64,000 nucleotides of DNA from Saururus chinensis. Lineage: Eukaryota; Streptophyta; Magnoliopsida; Piperales; Saururaceae. The stretch is taken from NCBI GenBank assembly GCA_035235625.1, contig CP141144.1:36702014-36766013 (forward strand), read 5' to 3'. The notes under the pieces were generated by a model. That model saw only the letters and a program-made list of their open reading frames with translations. It was not told the DNA's origin and ran no database searches. Positions 1 through 12,079 of the stretch are shown piece by piece; position 1 is the first letter of the stretch, and each line of letters opens with the position of its first letter. Both the position numbers and the translations under genes were made by a program.

Positions 1-287
1 GATGATGTGTCGCTAATAAGCAGTTTTTTATTTTTTTACATATTAAATTATTAGCGACGCATAATTACGCGTCGCTAGTAACCAATTATTAGCGACATAT
101 AGAACTATGCATCGCTAATAATGTAATATTATCGACGCTTGATTATGTGTCACAAAAGCAAAATCATTAGCGAACTTTTAGCGACACTTTAAGTTAAGCA
201 TCACTAATGCACAATAGCAACTGCAATTTTATCCATGCATGTAGAGACATTTTTTATGCGTCGTTAATAGTCAATTTTTTTGTAGTG
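1..287. mobile_element. CACTA (En/Spm-like) transposon, right terminal part
   Basis: The stretch carries repeated copies, in both orientations, of a short motif around TTAGCGACGC, the subterminal-repeat pattern of CACTA transposons. It closes with TTTTTTTGTAGTG at 275-287, which is the reverse complement of a CACTACAAAAAAA terminus. The rest of the element lies before the window. No transposase coding is visible, so this could be a non-autonomous copy. The same motif family recurs at 660-1470, 7330-8627 and 15800-17307, which suggests one related set of elements. Confidence 0.75.
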
Positions 288-360
288 ACTAAACTACATA
301 ATATTAACAAAACAAATTTAAATAAACCGGTTTAGGGTTTAGGGATCTTACAAAATTCCC
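288..360. other. short spacer with two telomere-like heptamers
   Basis: Sequence between the CACTA end and the GA-rich block. It contains TTTAGGGTTTAGGG near 331-344, two units of the plant telomere heptamer. Two units are too few to call an interstitial telomere. Nothing else is recognised. Confidence 0.4.
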
Positions 361-645
361 TTAGGGCTCAAGTTGACATACGTGGGAGAGAGAGTGTAAA
401 GAGAGAGTGAAGAGAGAGAGGGTAGGGAGTGTGTGTAGAGTGAGAAAGGAGACAAAGTGAGGAGAGAGAGAGGCGAGAGAGAGGAGAGGAAGAGAGAGGG
501 TAGATAGAGAGGAGAGAGGGTAGCGAGAGAGTGAAGAGAGTGGGATGAGAGAAAGAGGAGAAAGTGAGAGATGAGAGAAAAAGAGGAGAGAGAGAGGGAA
601 GAGAGAGTGTAGAGAGAGATAAAGAGGTAGAGAGAGAAGAAAAAA
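361..645. repeat. GA-rich low-complexity block, inverted partner of a CT-rich block
   Basis: Almost pure purine GAGAGA-type sequence. Read on the minus strand it is CTCTCT-type sequence like 1490-1960, so the two blocks lie as inverted arms around the CACTA-type subterminal repeats at 660-1470. The open reading frame on the minus strand codes only for Ser/Leu/Pro runs and is a composition artefact. Confidence 0.7.
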
Positions 646-659
646 ATATTTCAAAAAAT

Positions 660-1470
660 AATTATATTAGCGATGCTCAGCAGTGAGCGTAGCTAATAGT
701 ACATCAAGGGGCGATGGGTATTCTTAAGTGTCGCCATGATTAATACTATTAGTGACGCTCAAAGCTGAATGTCAGCAATAGACTTATTTTTTTAAAAAAC
801 AATTTGTGCTATTAGTGACACTTTTATTAATGCGTCCCTAAAGCTTTAAATCTAATAAAAAAATTAACTATAAAGGACGCTTAATTAAAAGCGTCCCTAA
901 TATTAACACTATTAGGGACACTTATATCTAAGCTCCCTAATAGTTGAACTATTAGCGACACTTGCAAAACAATGTCGCTAATAGTTTTAAATTTATTAAA
1001 AAAATTACAAATTTGGGACTATTAGGGATGCTTAATTCAAAGCGTCCCTAATAGTAAAACTTTTAGGGGCGCATTTATTTAAGTGTCCCTAATAGTTGGA
1101 CTATTAGCGAGGATTTTAAAAGAGCGTCGCTAATAGTTTCAAATTTAATAAAAAATTAAAAATTTTGAACTATTAGGGAAGCTTAATTCAAAGCGTCCCT
1201 AGTAGTATTACTATTCAGGATGTCGACAATAGTTAAACTATTAGATGTCGAGCGTCACTAATAGCATAAATTTTTGCGACACTTAAGAATACGCATCGCT
1301 AATGCTTAAGCTATTAGCGATGCACATAAATAGTGTCGCTAGTACCTAATTTTTTTTAAAAAATGCTAAGGCAATTAGCAACACTCAGTGATTAGTTTCG
1401 TGCTTAAAAATAAGCATCATAAATACATGTTCTATTAGCAACAAATTTTATGGAGTGTCGCTAATAGCCT
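660..1470. mobile_element. CACTA-type subterminal repeat region of copy A
   Basis: More than a dozen copies of CTATTAGCGACGCTT-like and CTATTAGGGACGCTT-like motifs occur in both orientations, spaced by AT-rich sequence. This is the dense subterminal repeat zone expected inside a CACTA end, where transposase binds. The part from about 1336 onward matches the start of copy B at 14523, including the stretch around TACATGTTCTATTAG. No CACTACAA terminus is seen here, so the outer end of this element is missing or rearranged. Confidence 0.65.
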
Positions 1471-1489
1471 TCTTTTTTAAAAAAAATTG

Positions 1490-1965
1490 TTCCCTCATTT
1501 CTCTCTCTTCCCTCTCTTTGTCTATCCACTCTCTCTATTCATTCTCTCTCCCTCTCTCTCTATCCTCTCTCTCTATTCACTCTCTCCATTCACTCTCTCT
1601 CTATCTCCTCTTTTTATCTCTTCCCTCTCTTCTCTTTTCTCTCCCCTCTCCTCACTCTCTCCTCTCTCTTCGCTCATGAACTCCCTCTCCACACTCTCTC
1701 TCCTCTCTCTCTATTCACTCTCTCTCCCTCTCCCTCTCTCTCTATTCACTCTCTCTCCCTTCTATTTTCTCTCTCTTTTCTACTCTCTCCTATCCTCTCT
1801 CTCTACCCTTTATCTCCTCTTTCTATCTCTTCCCTATCTTCTCTTTTCTCTCAACTCTCCTCTCTCTCTCCTCACACACACACACACTCTCTCTCTCACT
1901 CTCTCTCCCCTCACAGACACACTCTCTCCACGCTCTCTCCTCTCTCTCTCTCTCCCCTCTCACAA
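1490..1965. repeat. CT-rich low-complexity block inside CACTA copy A
   Basis: Long CTCTCTC-type pyrimidine tract with short CACACA and TCACAGACACA stretches. It matches 14690-15185 in copy B in kind and position. The apparent proteins in it are Ser/Leu-rich artefacts of composition. Confidence 0.75.
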
Positions 1966-2490
1966 GCATGTCTCTTTCTTCCCCTAGTTGCGATGCTTCA
2001 AATTGTAACATCACAAAAAGGGGAGGGCGGGCAAAATTTAGCTCATGTAAGGGAATTTCACATATGGGGGAAATTTTGCCCTGTATTTTACTTCCTCCCA
2101 CCCTTTTCCCCTGGTGCGGGAAGAGGAGTGGGGACGATGTAGGATCTAACTCCACACCCAGATTCCGGTGCCACCCTCTGTCTCCCTCCCCTTCCTCCTC
2201 TCTCCCTCTACCTTCTTTGCCCCAGCCCCCCTCCTCAGCAGGAGGAGGAGGTGAAAAGGTGGTAGTGCCTGATTGGCTCCGCTTCTGGCATCTAAATCAC
2301 CCCCTCCCTCCCCCCCACCCCCCCAAATCACATCTGGAGGAGGAGGTGAAGAAGGAGCAGACCACCCTCCTTCCAATTAATCCCTACCTCCCTCAGCCGG
2401 AGGAGGAGAAGAGGGGGTGCCACTGGATCCTGCTCCTCCCATAAATTCTAGCGCCACTTCCTCCCCCCTACCCAGGCACCAGTCCTAGCC
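1966..2490 (+). mobile_element. GC-rich internal part of CACTA copy A
   Basis: Begins with a stretch around GTGATGCTTCAAATTGTAAC-like sequence and runs into GC-rich sequence with repeated GGAGGAGGAGG and CCCCTCC blocks. It is closely related to 15186-15730 and 16384-16705. No credible protein is encoded. At 2495/2496 it is interrupted by the large LTR-like insertion and resumes at 7268. Confidence 0.65.
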
Positions 2491-2495
2491 TCCAC

Positions 2496-5400
2496 TGTAA
2501 CATCCCCAATTTTTCTATAATTTTTTTGCATATTTTCTGCAATTCTCTGCAATATTCTGCACTTTTCTGCTCGTATTCTCGATGGGGAAATTTGACGCTT
2601 CGGCATATCCATATTTGTATTATTCACGACTCTAAGAGTCGAAAGTGGTGTTTCGTTGCAGGTCGTGGGCCTCAACGCATCGCAAAAATTTTCAAAGCAA
2701 AAAACGGACTGGAGGTGTGAGAACAGAAGCAGAAAGAAAGAAAGGGAATTACAAAAAAAAAAGAAAAAAATGTATAAAACGGATCGGGCGCCTCAGCATG
2801 CCCGACCTCGCTTTGTGAACAGTGTGTGGGGCTTCACTGTGTGAGGCCGGAAGTACCGTCGCCGGTGGCTGTCGACTTCCGCCCGTCCGGCCATGGCTTG
2901 GTAACACCGCCGCTGCCTCCCTGGCCTGTCCCTACCGGCAACCGCCGCCCCTCTCCCTCTTTCCCGTTTTTGGCCCGATGACAATTTTTGAGAAATTTCA
3001 CCCAATCCGCCGTTGTCCTCCCCTACATGGCCGCCAGGTCGCCGCCATAGCTCCACCCCGGTAAGGATGACCTCCGGCCACCACCGTCCCAGCATCCCCG
3101 CCCCTCCATCACCGACATGAGGTAAAATCCGTTATGCTCTTTTTATTTTCATTTTACTGTTTGTTCGAGCTGCGGCTGTGCCGCCGATCGCCGGCCACCG
3201 TGGCCCTGCCTTTGGCCTTCCACCAGCCTAGCACCGACAAGTCTACCACCCCGACAGCCACCTTGGCCGCCGTCTCCCTTAATCCCTCTGCCCTATTTTG
3301 AACGGGATCAAAAATCCCTCCTTTTTCCCTTTTCTCTGCGTTGTGAACCACGGCTGTGCTGTTGATCTCCGGCCGTTGGCTTTCTCCCAGACCGGCGACG
3401 GCAAGTCCGCTGCCTTGGATTGAACCACTGCCTTCCTAGTCTTTCAGCCATTCTTCTGCCCTTTTCTGGTTCGGACAGAACATTTACTTATATTTGGTTG
3501 TGTTTCTGTGCTGAGTTATCAGAGGAGCTCGGCTCACTTCACTTGCTCCGTCTTGAGCCGAAGACGGCAAGGTGTCGAGGTTTGGCCCCGCTCACCTCAA
3601 TCGGTTCCAATTCGTTTGTTTGGCTGACCTACATCAGAGGATAGTTTTCGATCGTGACATTCATTTTTTGCTATTAGATGTTGGACTACATTGAGTTGAT
3701 GTCCATTTGACTTGCCACAATCCGGCGACTGCCAAGTCCTGTCTTCTCCCAGGTCTAGCCCCGGGCCATGTCAAGCCATTCATAGCTCAGTAAGGCGTGT
3801 TTGCCGCCCCAATTTAGTGCACTATCGCCCTACTTGAATCGGGTCTTGGGTCTCTTCAATTTTTTGATTGGCTGTTCTGCTGCAAACAACTGCAGATGTC
3901 GGCTTTACCCAATAACAGAAAGGGGCCACCGCTCCCGACCTCCTCTGCATGTCTTCTGCACACACCAGATGCCGTAAACTTTAGGGTACATCTATGATTG
4001 CTACTAATGGATCCCGCTCCAATCCAAGCCAATGTGTCCAGCTTGGGATTTCGTGAACTTGGGCTATAGGTCCAACCAACATGGGCTCTGCCCCGGCCCA
4101 GTGATGGCTAGGGCCAGCACTTTTGACCTGAATTTACCTTTGCACCCCACTTTTGTTACGCATGATCCAAAACCTACGGGAAAGAGTTCCCGAATTTTGA
4201 TTCTTCCATGGAGAAGTGAAATTGTTAGTCGTTACACAGTCCATCGAAGGCTCAGCCAATGTCGTGGCCATACCCTCCATTGTAAGCCGTGCTTGATGCA
4301 CGATTGTCCGTACAATGAGTTGGTTGTGGGTAGCATTTAGAAATGGCGCCGCCTTTGTTGGCCTCTTACGCCAGGCCTTAGTGCCTCAACGTATGTTTAG
4401 GAAACATCTCCACCACTAGGCAATATGGCCGTTAAAGCCCTTTGCCACCTTGTGAGGCTTCGATGATGCAGAATTGCTGCCGTTGGATGTGGCACATTGT
4501 CCATTTTCATGTTTTGTAGCCAATAAAGTGTTTTAAACTGTTGGCCGACCTCCAATCAGTCAGCCCCCATTATGTGGTCATTCTTGCCATTTCTAGTGGC
4601 ACAACCTTGTGTCTGCCCGCCCTAGTGCGCACAGTCTTATGCTTTGAGTGTAATTAATCTAACCTTATCGAGATTAATTCCAGCATCTCTGAAAATCCTC
4701 GGGACAACGACTCTCATTGCGATGCTTTTGGCCGCCTATTCCGCTATCGACGCCGCCACCATCATTTACTTGCCAGCAAACTCCTGTGGATTACGAGGTA
4801 GGGGACCTTGAACTTGTAATTTCATTATAGTATGTTTTGATTGTGTAGTAGCATGCTAGGAGTTTATAATTTAATGTTTTGCATGATTATGATGATTATA
4901 CAAGCATGTTGTATGTATATGAATTATGTGTGTATGTTAGTGAAGACTAAGAGCACGTAGTAAGTTGCTATGAATTGTATGTATGTGACCAGAGTATGTG
5001 ATCTTCGTTGTGGATTTGTGGTATGTGATTGATGACACGAGAAGAAGTGTTTGATTGTAAGTTTGGAGAAGGGGTACTTTGTGGGCTATGACGTGGAAAC
5101 TGTGACTGTATGTCGAGCGAGGAAAGAAGGAAAATGGACAGGTGAAGGTTGGACTTGATGAGATTGGGGGATCGGTTTAGATTGAGTCTGATGGTGTATT
5201 GGAGTAATGAGCTAAAGGCTTCGGGGATGTAAAAATTTAGAAGACTTAAGGTTCATAACATCTTGGGGGATTGTGAGTTAGTATGAGGTAACGGCATAAT
5301 TGTACATACATAATGTACGTAATATGAATTATAATGAAAGAATAATGTGTGAGGAATTAGTAAGGGTTTGATGACGGGACTTAGGTATATGGGTTTCATT

Positions 5401-7267
5401 TGAGGAGTTCGAGTAAGAAGATTCAGTTTTAAGGCGGATGGTGTAAGTGGTGTAAGTTGTAAGGCCGTAAGTGTATGATGGTAAGATTATCAGTATGGAA
5501 TTCGAGTTTAAGTAAGGCTATGCAAAGATCGGTAAGGTTGTACGTGTAAGAGTGGGGAATGAGTTAAGAAAGAATGATACCTTTGTGGATTGGAACTTCT
5601 GAACGGGTGTATTTCTAGCCTTGTTGGCTGAAGGATGTAAGACGGGAGTCATTCCGAGCATAATTGTACTTGCATAAGTTACCTAATATAAACTTAAATG
5701 GTAAGTAACCCTAATTTGATAACGTGGTGAGGTTGAGACTAAGGGTTTCGACGGATTAAGTTCCGTTTTGTGTCGGTCGATAAGTAATTGACTGAGCGTC
5801 CTTTTTGGTCTAGCCATGGTGTTTTCCTGTGGGATTTAGTCTTGGTGCTGTATTTCAGCTCAGACATTTGATGCTCTGTTGAGAGTGCTATAAGTTTCTG
5901 CCCTTCCTGGGCTATGTATGTTTTCTGCCTACAGATTGCACTATATGTTCTGCCCAAAAGTGGCACTGTAAGATTCCTACCCAAGAGTGGCACTGTATGT
6001 TTTCAGCCCTTAGTTGGCACTGTATGGCCCCAGAGAGTGGGCATTTGCGCGCTCAAATAAGTAGTATCATGGATTTGCTTTTACCTGTTTGATTCTGTGC
6101 CCCATGAGCATAGGTGTGCCTTGCCTTTGGAAAAGGCCACGGTGTCTAGTTGTTCCCCGATGGTTAAGGTGACGCCCCAGTGGCATTCCCTTCCTTTCCG
6201 ACACTGGAGCTTATTAATTGTAATGAGCTTCAATTATCGGTATTATGTGTACGATAGTAAGGGTAAGTTATATGTTTCAGATTCTGAGTAAGTTGTACGT
6301 GTAAGATTTAGAGTAAGTGTGAGCTTCTTTGGAAGACAGTAAGAGTAAGTTTATGAGTATGAGTAAGTTGTACGAGTAAGTTTGTGAGACTTTGATTCAG
6401 ACGGTAAGCGTAAGTGTAAGTGTAAGCATAAGCGTAAGTGTAAGCTTCTAAGGGAGATGTAAGAGTACATTTATGTGTAAGAGTAAGATTGTATGAGTAA
6501 GGTCGTACAAGTGAATTCATACGAATAAGGTTGTACGAGTATGTGTATGTTGTAAGTGTAAGCGTATGTTTGTACGAGTAAGCTGATAAGACTGATGCAA
6601 AGTGTAAGAGCATGATATATGAGTAAGTGTAAGTTTGGTTTGTGAGATGATTTGTATGCGTGATCATATTTATATTTCTTAGTCTTTTTGCTGAATGTGT
6701 GATTGCATGGAAGCATCTATATATGAATTTGCGGATTTCATTGATTTAATTTTCCCCTACTGGGTATTTTCCTACTGAGTATGAAAATACTCACCCTATC
6801 TTTTTAGCCCCTTTGTCCGGAGGCTTTTGCAGGTCAATTGATAGCCGTTGAGATTGGATTTTTCCCTGTGCTGGACCATTCTTCCTCGACCTGGAGTGCA
6901 GCAAAAATCGTAGTGATGCTATGTGGATTTTAGTGTCGTGATCTAATGTATTGTTTAAGGTGAGAGTAATGTTTTATTTTCTGGACTTGTGCATAAATGT
7001 ATGAAATAGAACTTTGACTGTTGAAGAACTTGTACTCAGAAAGGCCTGGGGTTTGTTGTTTTTAAAGACCATGGCCATGGCGGGTTGTACTTATATATTT
7101 TCGTTTTGGGTCACACAATTTTAGTTTTGTCGTATGTTGAATTAATTTATGAAAATTATTTTCGCATGTTTTGTGTTTTGTTGATTCATTTGATTTACAT
7201 CTATATTTTGAAATAAATTATTTGTAAGAATTGCAATTAAATGTAAGGAAAAACCTCGGGCGTGACA
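2496..7267 (+). mobile_element. solo-LTR-like element 1 (4.77 kb), inserted in CACTA copy A
   Basis: The element starts TGTAACATCCC and ends GGGCGTGACA, so it has TG...CA ends. It is flanked by a perfect 5-bp target duplication TCCAC (2491-2495 and 7268-7272). Copy B has the uninterrupted site at about 15744, which confirms an insertion. No gag-pol coding and no second terminal copy were found inside, so it reads as a very long solo LTR of a Ty3/gypsy-type retrotransposon. Internal marks shared with the element at 17904-22342 are the start and end sequences, a GTAAGTGTAAG-rich tract (6250-6660) and an ACTCACCCTAT...TTTTTAGCCCC block near 6780. It is a fossil. It cannot be dated by LTR comparison because only one LTR is present. 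Confidence 0.75.
6250..6660 (+). repeat. GTAAGTGTAAG degenerate short tandem repeat inside solo LTR 1
   Basis: A 6-bp-like degenerate repeat (GTAAGT, GTAAGC, ACGAGTAAG) runs for about 400 bases. The reverse-complement counterpart is at 18660-18960 in solo LTR 2. The Tyr/Thr-rich reading frames on the minus strand come from this repeat and are not genes. Confidence 0.65.
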
Positions 7268-7272
7268 TCCAC

Positions 7273-8627
7273 CCCCTCCCAACTATCGGAGAAGGAGGTG
7301 ACAAGGGGGGAGGCGGGAATTTTTTTAATTTTTTTTAAAATTTTAGCGTCACTTTAGCAAGTGTCACAAATTTTTTAAAAATTTATTTTCTTTTTTATGA
7401 CAGAAATGAGGCATCACTAATAATGTTTTTTTAAAATTCTTATTTAGCAATGGTTAGTGTAGCATCACTAATAATACATTATTAGTGACACTTGTTTAAA
7501 TTTTGGATTTTTCATTTTAATTGCGACATTTTTCTAAAATGTCTCTAAACACTTTTAGCAACGGATAAAAGTATCATAAATAATGTTTTTATATTTTAAA
7601 AAAATATGTTAACGTATTAACGACACTTTAAAAAGCTTGCAAAAAAACTAATGTTAGCATCAATAGAATAAAGTGTGGCTAATATAAATAGGGCTGGGAA
7701 AATCCAACCCGACCCGCTTAACCCTACACCCGACCCGACCCGACTACAAGTAGGGTCAGGGTCAGGGTTTAGGCTCTTAACCCGTTTTGAATTTAGGGTC
7801 GGGTCGTACCTGACCCGCTCAACCCGACTTTTACCCGACTACAAATAATAAAGAACCATATTATTATTGTGTTTTGAACTTATTTATACTATTATTATAG
7901 TATTTTTTTAGTGGATACTATGTTGAACTAGAGGTTCTTAAACATAAATTTGGGCATGAATAAGATGTTTGGAGCATAGGTGTGATCACATATATTTTAC
8001 TTTGTTGTAGACATCCATTTTAGGATAACAGAGGATGGTATGTTCAAAGTGTGGTTAATTTATATGTAGTTTAATTTCTTTTTTGTTATTCTTTTAGGTG
8101 TGATGAATGAAATAAATATATGTCATATTTTGTTATATTTATTACTACAAAAAAAAGTATCCACAAATTAGCCAAAGAACCAAACATTTAAATTAATATT
8201 GTAATGTATTTAATTTCATTTGTATTTGCCCTTTGCAAAGAGAGAAGGTATATAATATGAGTCTAACAAAAAAATTATGGAAAAAAGTAGGGTTACCCGC
8301 ATACTTGACCCGACCCGACTCAAGTAGGGTTAGGGTTTAGATTTTTGACCCAATTTAAAAATAGGGTCGGGTCATGACCCGACCCTATTTTAGTGAGGGT
8401 CAAGGCCAACCCAACCCGATTTGACCCGACCCGACCCAATTCCCAACCCTAAATATAAATACTATTAGCGACTCTTTCATATATGTGTTGCTAATGAGAA
8501 GTTGCAATGGGACTATTATCAACAATTTTAGTGATGGTTTTTAAGCGTCACTAATAGTCACGAGCGACATTTTAAAGACTTTTAGCAATGCTTCTAGTCA
8601 TCACTAATAGTCCTTTTTGTTGTAGTG
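7273..8627 (+). mobile_element. CACTA copy A, right part and right terminus
   Basis: Sequence resumes after the LTR insertion with CCCTCCCAACT and continues into AT-rich sequence holding TTAGCGTCACT and TATTAGTGACACTT subterminal motifs. It ends at TTTTTGTTGTAGTG (about 8614-8627), a CACTA terminus. It is interrupted by the hAT-like element at 7689-8451. The corresponding parts of copy B are 15744-16327 and its tandem duplicate 16712-17307. Confidence 0.7.
7689..8451. mobile_element. non-autonomous hAT-like element with GACCCGACCC repeats
   Basis: A 763-bp element beginning TAGGGCTGGGAA and ending TTCCCAACCCTA, which form terminal inverted repeats. It is flanked by a perfect 8-bp target duplication AATATAAA (7681-7688 and 8452-8459), the length typical of hAT transposons. 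Both ends are full of ACCCGACCCGACC-like subterminal repeats in opposite orientation. The centre is AT-rich and non-coding. Copy B shows the empty site near 16152, which supports a later insertion into copy A only. Confidence 0.8.
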
Positions 8628-9228
8628 AACCTATTCAAATTCTATTGAAATATGTTATAAGTTAACAATCAATCCTCAACCAAATCTCAAAAAAATGATG
8701 TCTAGTATCAATATGTTTAGTATGAGAATATTGGATAAGATTTTGTAAAATTTTAATTGAACTTCAATTATCACAATATAAAGTTATTTTGCCCAAAGGT
8801 TTTTTATAATTTAATAAAAAAATTTCATCCACATTAATTAAGTGTAGCCACTATTAGCAGCTAGATATTCCGGCTTCAACAGTTGATAAAGAAACACAAT
8901 TTTTTTTTTTTACTATGCTAAGAAACTAAACAATTCAGCTTCAACTGTTGATAAAAAGGTACTTGTTGGTTTGTGAACCATGTGTGTGGCATAGACTAAC
9001 TAAGAAAAATAAAGTGGTTGTAATTCTCAATTAAGTTACAAGATTTATCTTCTCCTTTTTAAACAAAATAAATAAATATTTTATTCAATTTAGGGTGCCT
9101 AATTTTAATGTGTTATAACGAGAATTTGCAATCAAATCACCAAGCAACACAATAATTTTTTATGTGAAAACCTAATCTTGGAAAAACTAGGGAACAATCT
9201 TTGCAAATAAACCATGCACTATGGAAAC
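8628..9228 (-). mobile_element. Ty1/copia pol relic (RNase H end), copy A
   Basis: On the minus strand, scattered pieces resemble the C-terminal RNase H part of copia polyproteins: a segment like the AEAEY motif near 8870 and a segment like the TKHID-RHHF motif near 8700. It is a broken fossil with several breaks and no long reading frame. The same fragment sits beyond the CACTA end in copy B (17308-17903), so it was there before the two copies separated. The match to sequence typical of copia 3' regions continues to an abrupt junction at about 9228. Confidence 0.6.
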
Positions 9229-10306
9229 TTGGAAGCATCCTTTCCTTGAGCTGGCAACTTTATAAGGGGAAATTGTCCCTTGGCAAGATGAGACTCTACC
9301 TATCGCCCTCGAATCCCAAGGTAGGGGAAGTTCTGTCCACAACACGGGAAGTGTAAAGTATCCCGGGTTAAGCGGAGGTCATGTCCTTCGCCTTTGAGTT
9401 GCAAGGAGAGAAACGTCCCGGGTGAAAGAGAAGCAATGTCCGCCACCATCCGGAGTTAGATGAGATTCTACATGCCATCTTAGGACCTAAAGGGGAGAAT
9501 GCCCTAAAGAAACATGCAGCATCGAACGTCACGACTTCTGGGACTACAAGGGAGTAAGCATTTCTAACTTTCCAATTTTATTTAATTTATATGCATAAAT
9601 ATCATAATTAGTAATATTATTATATTAATTAAGATATATGATTACATGAATGCATGTGTTATTTAAGATATATGCTATTTTTTTATTCGATGCGTTTTGA
9701 TATGCTTTGACTTTATAAGATCTGAAAAGCTTTATTTAATCTGATATGTTCCGATATGATCTGTTATGTTATAAAATAATTCAGTGGGATCTGATATAGG
9801 CAAATTTGCTTTGTTGTGTGTTCTTCTTAATTATGTGATAAAGTGAGATGTGTGTTCCGCTAATTTATTGGCTTCCGTTGAACTCCAATGATTTATAAGA
9901 TTTCTGTCTGATTTTGGATATTTTATTTAGATATAAGCATATATATATTTTAGCGTATATGATTTTGTGATGCTTGATGCATGTAATAGCCGTTAGGTAG
10001 AACTACGTTTGGATCCGATCGTATTAGAATAACGTCATAGATATCATCTAATACATACGTAGGCAACCAATGGTACAAGAACATTGACCTGATCCAAATT
10101 AATTATAAAATAAGGTTTTTTCTAGCCTATGCACATCAAATCACTAAAGCTCCATAGTGAAAATAGGAATGTTACATCTCTCCTACACAAAGTTTGCTGC
10201 TCTTGGTTGGTCGTGGTTTTAAATTTTTATAAAAATTTAAATTTATTCCAATTTTGTTTTCCAAGCACTCCCGGTCCGGTTCAATTCCGGGTCAGGGTGT
10301 TACAAA

Positions 10307-10318
10307 TGGTATCAGACC
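10307..10318 (+). promoter_or_regulatory. retroelement primer-binding site
   Basis: TGGTATCAGACC lies 2 bases after the LTR end GTTACA. It resembles the 3' end complement of initiator methionine tRNA used to prime plant LTR elements, and its position decides where the 5' LTR ends. Confidence 0.65.
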
Positions 10319-11199
10319 TTTACTATGTTTGCAAGATAAAAAAATATGCATTGATTTGAATCCTGATTTTAAATCAATAATTAATCTTGAATATTGTTAT
10401 GATGGTTTTACTAAATTTAATATTTGCACGTTCTATTTTCCATGCGTTGCAATGGATTTGATACAAACATGAATTTTATGAATTGTATCTTGTATTTAAA
10501 ATGATTCGAGAATTCTATTATGAATAAGCTATATTGGGTTTTGATTTATAATATTTTTTGGTGGGTATGGTATCGGAATTGCTCTTAACTCTGATATTTA
10601 TGAATTTTTATTTGTTTAATTAGATGTGAATTGAAATTTTTGTCCTACTTGTGTTGTATCGAATTGATATAAACTCCGAGTTTATGAATTTCTATTTTGA
10701 AATGGTTATTATTTAAAACTTTTGTTCTGAATCCTGGTTTGATATGAATGCCAATTTTGAATCTCAATTAATTTGAAATTTTGTTTTAACTGTGGTAGTG
10801 GGTTTAATATGAATTCTAAATTTGAACTTCCTGTTATATATGTATAACATTTGATTTAATATGAACTCTAATTTTCTGAATTCTAATTTTTTAATCAAAC
10901 ATGATAAAATATTTCTATTTTGGATAAGTTGTATCAAATTTGATTTGAAATTTTGTTTTGCATGTTTTGTGTCAGATTTTAGACAAACTCTGAATTTGTG
11001 AATTCTAATTGTAATTCAGGAATGGTTTTTAATTTTGGTTTGGTATGAATGGTGTCATATTTGATCTAAAACTTGATTATATGAATTTCGATTTTGAATT
11101 TGGATTAATTATAAATATTTTTTTTGAATTTGTTACATGATTTTTAAAATGATTTTACCAATTTTGATTTGAAATAGTTTGTCAAAAATTATTTTAAAT

Positions 11200-12030
11200 A
11201 CTGGTAGAATTATCGAGGAGAAACCATCAAATGCACGTGGTATGGGACACGAGGCATTAGTGGATAACTCTACGGTTAATTCTACCAAAGTAAAAAAAAA
11301 TCAACTTTGAAATACCAAAAATTTGAAAGTTCAAATATATGTTTTGTAAGACGGTGTAAACACCTAGGAGAAACCACGAAACACCCATTGTATGGGATGT
11401 TAGGTGTTAGTGGGTAGCTCTAGGGTTAGTTCTACTGGTGTGTTGAAAAGAAAATTCGATTTCAAATTGTTTGTTTTGACAATTTATATTGTTTATAAAA
11501 TGAATATATTTTGAAAAGTAGTAGATTTGCTAAGGAGAAACTACTAAACACTCACAGTATAGGACATGAGTTATTAACGGAAATCTCTACATTAATATAT
11601 GCCTATATAAATGTAATTTTGAAATGTCAGCATTTTAAAAGTTGTTAGAAAAAAACATTGGAACTAACTAGAAGGAACCAAAAAATGCCTTTGGTATGGG
11701 TCCCATGGTATTAGTGAATCACTCTTAGTATTAGTTCTACTGGTGTATTGAGATTAAATGCAATTGTTTTCAAAAACAGTGGCATTCCATAAGAGAAACT
11801 GCTAAATTACCCGTGGTATGGGACGTGTGGTATTAGTGGACCGCTTTAAGGTTGAGTCTACTAGTGGATTTAACATGCAAATTGATTTCAAATTCCCTGT
11901 GTTTTGGAAATGATTTGAAGTTGTAGAGTTGTTTCGATAGTTAGTAGAATTACTGTGGAGAATCCATCAAACGCATGTAATACGGGACATGGGGGTTAGT
12001 GGATAGCTCCAATGTTGATTCTACTACTGT
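11200..12030 (+). repeat. six divergent repeats in the LARD-like internal region
   Basis: A block of roughly 80 bases recurs six times with spacing of about 120-180 bases, starting near 11215, 11365, 11540, 11668, 11790 and 11950. Each copy has GGAGAAACC, then GGTATGGGACA, then TTAGTGGATAGCTCTA and GTTGATTCTACT in order. The copies are divergent and carry no common reading frame. Confidence 0.6.
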
Positions 12031-12079
12031 ATTGAGATGAATTTCGATTTAAAATCTGGTTTGGCTGCAATCTTGAAAT

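Noticed and set aside
329-345. Interstitial telomere repeat
   Set aside because: Only two TTTAGGG units are present.
361-1987. Long Ser/Leu/Pro-rich reading frames (361-654 minus, 1487-1987 plus)
   Set aside because: They are translations of GA/CT repeats with no domain and the same pattern in several frames.
6308-6716. Thr/Tyr-rich minus-strand reading frames
   Set aside because: They are the translation of the GTAAGTGTAAG repeat inside solo LTR 1.
8142-8165. Possible CACTA-like left end (TACTACAAAAAAAAG) inside the hAT-like element
   Set aside because: No subterminal repeats follow and no matching right end is found; likely chance in AT-rich sequence.
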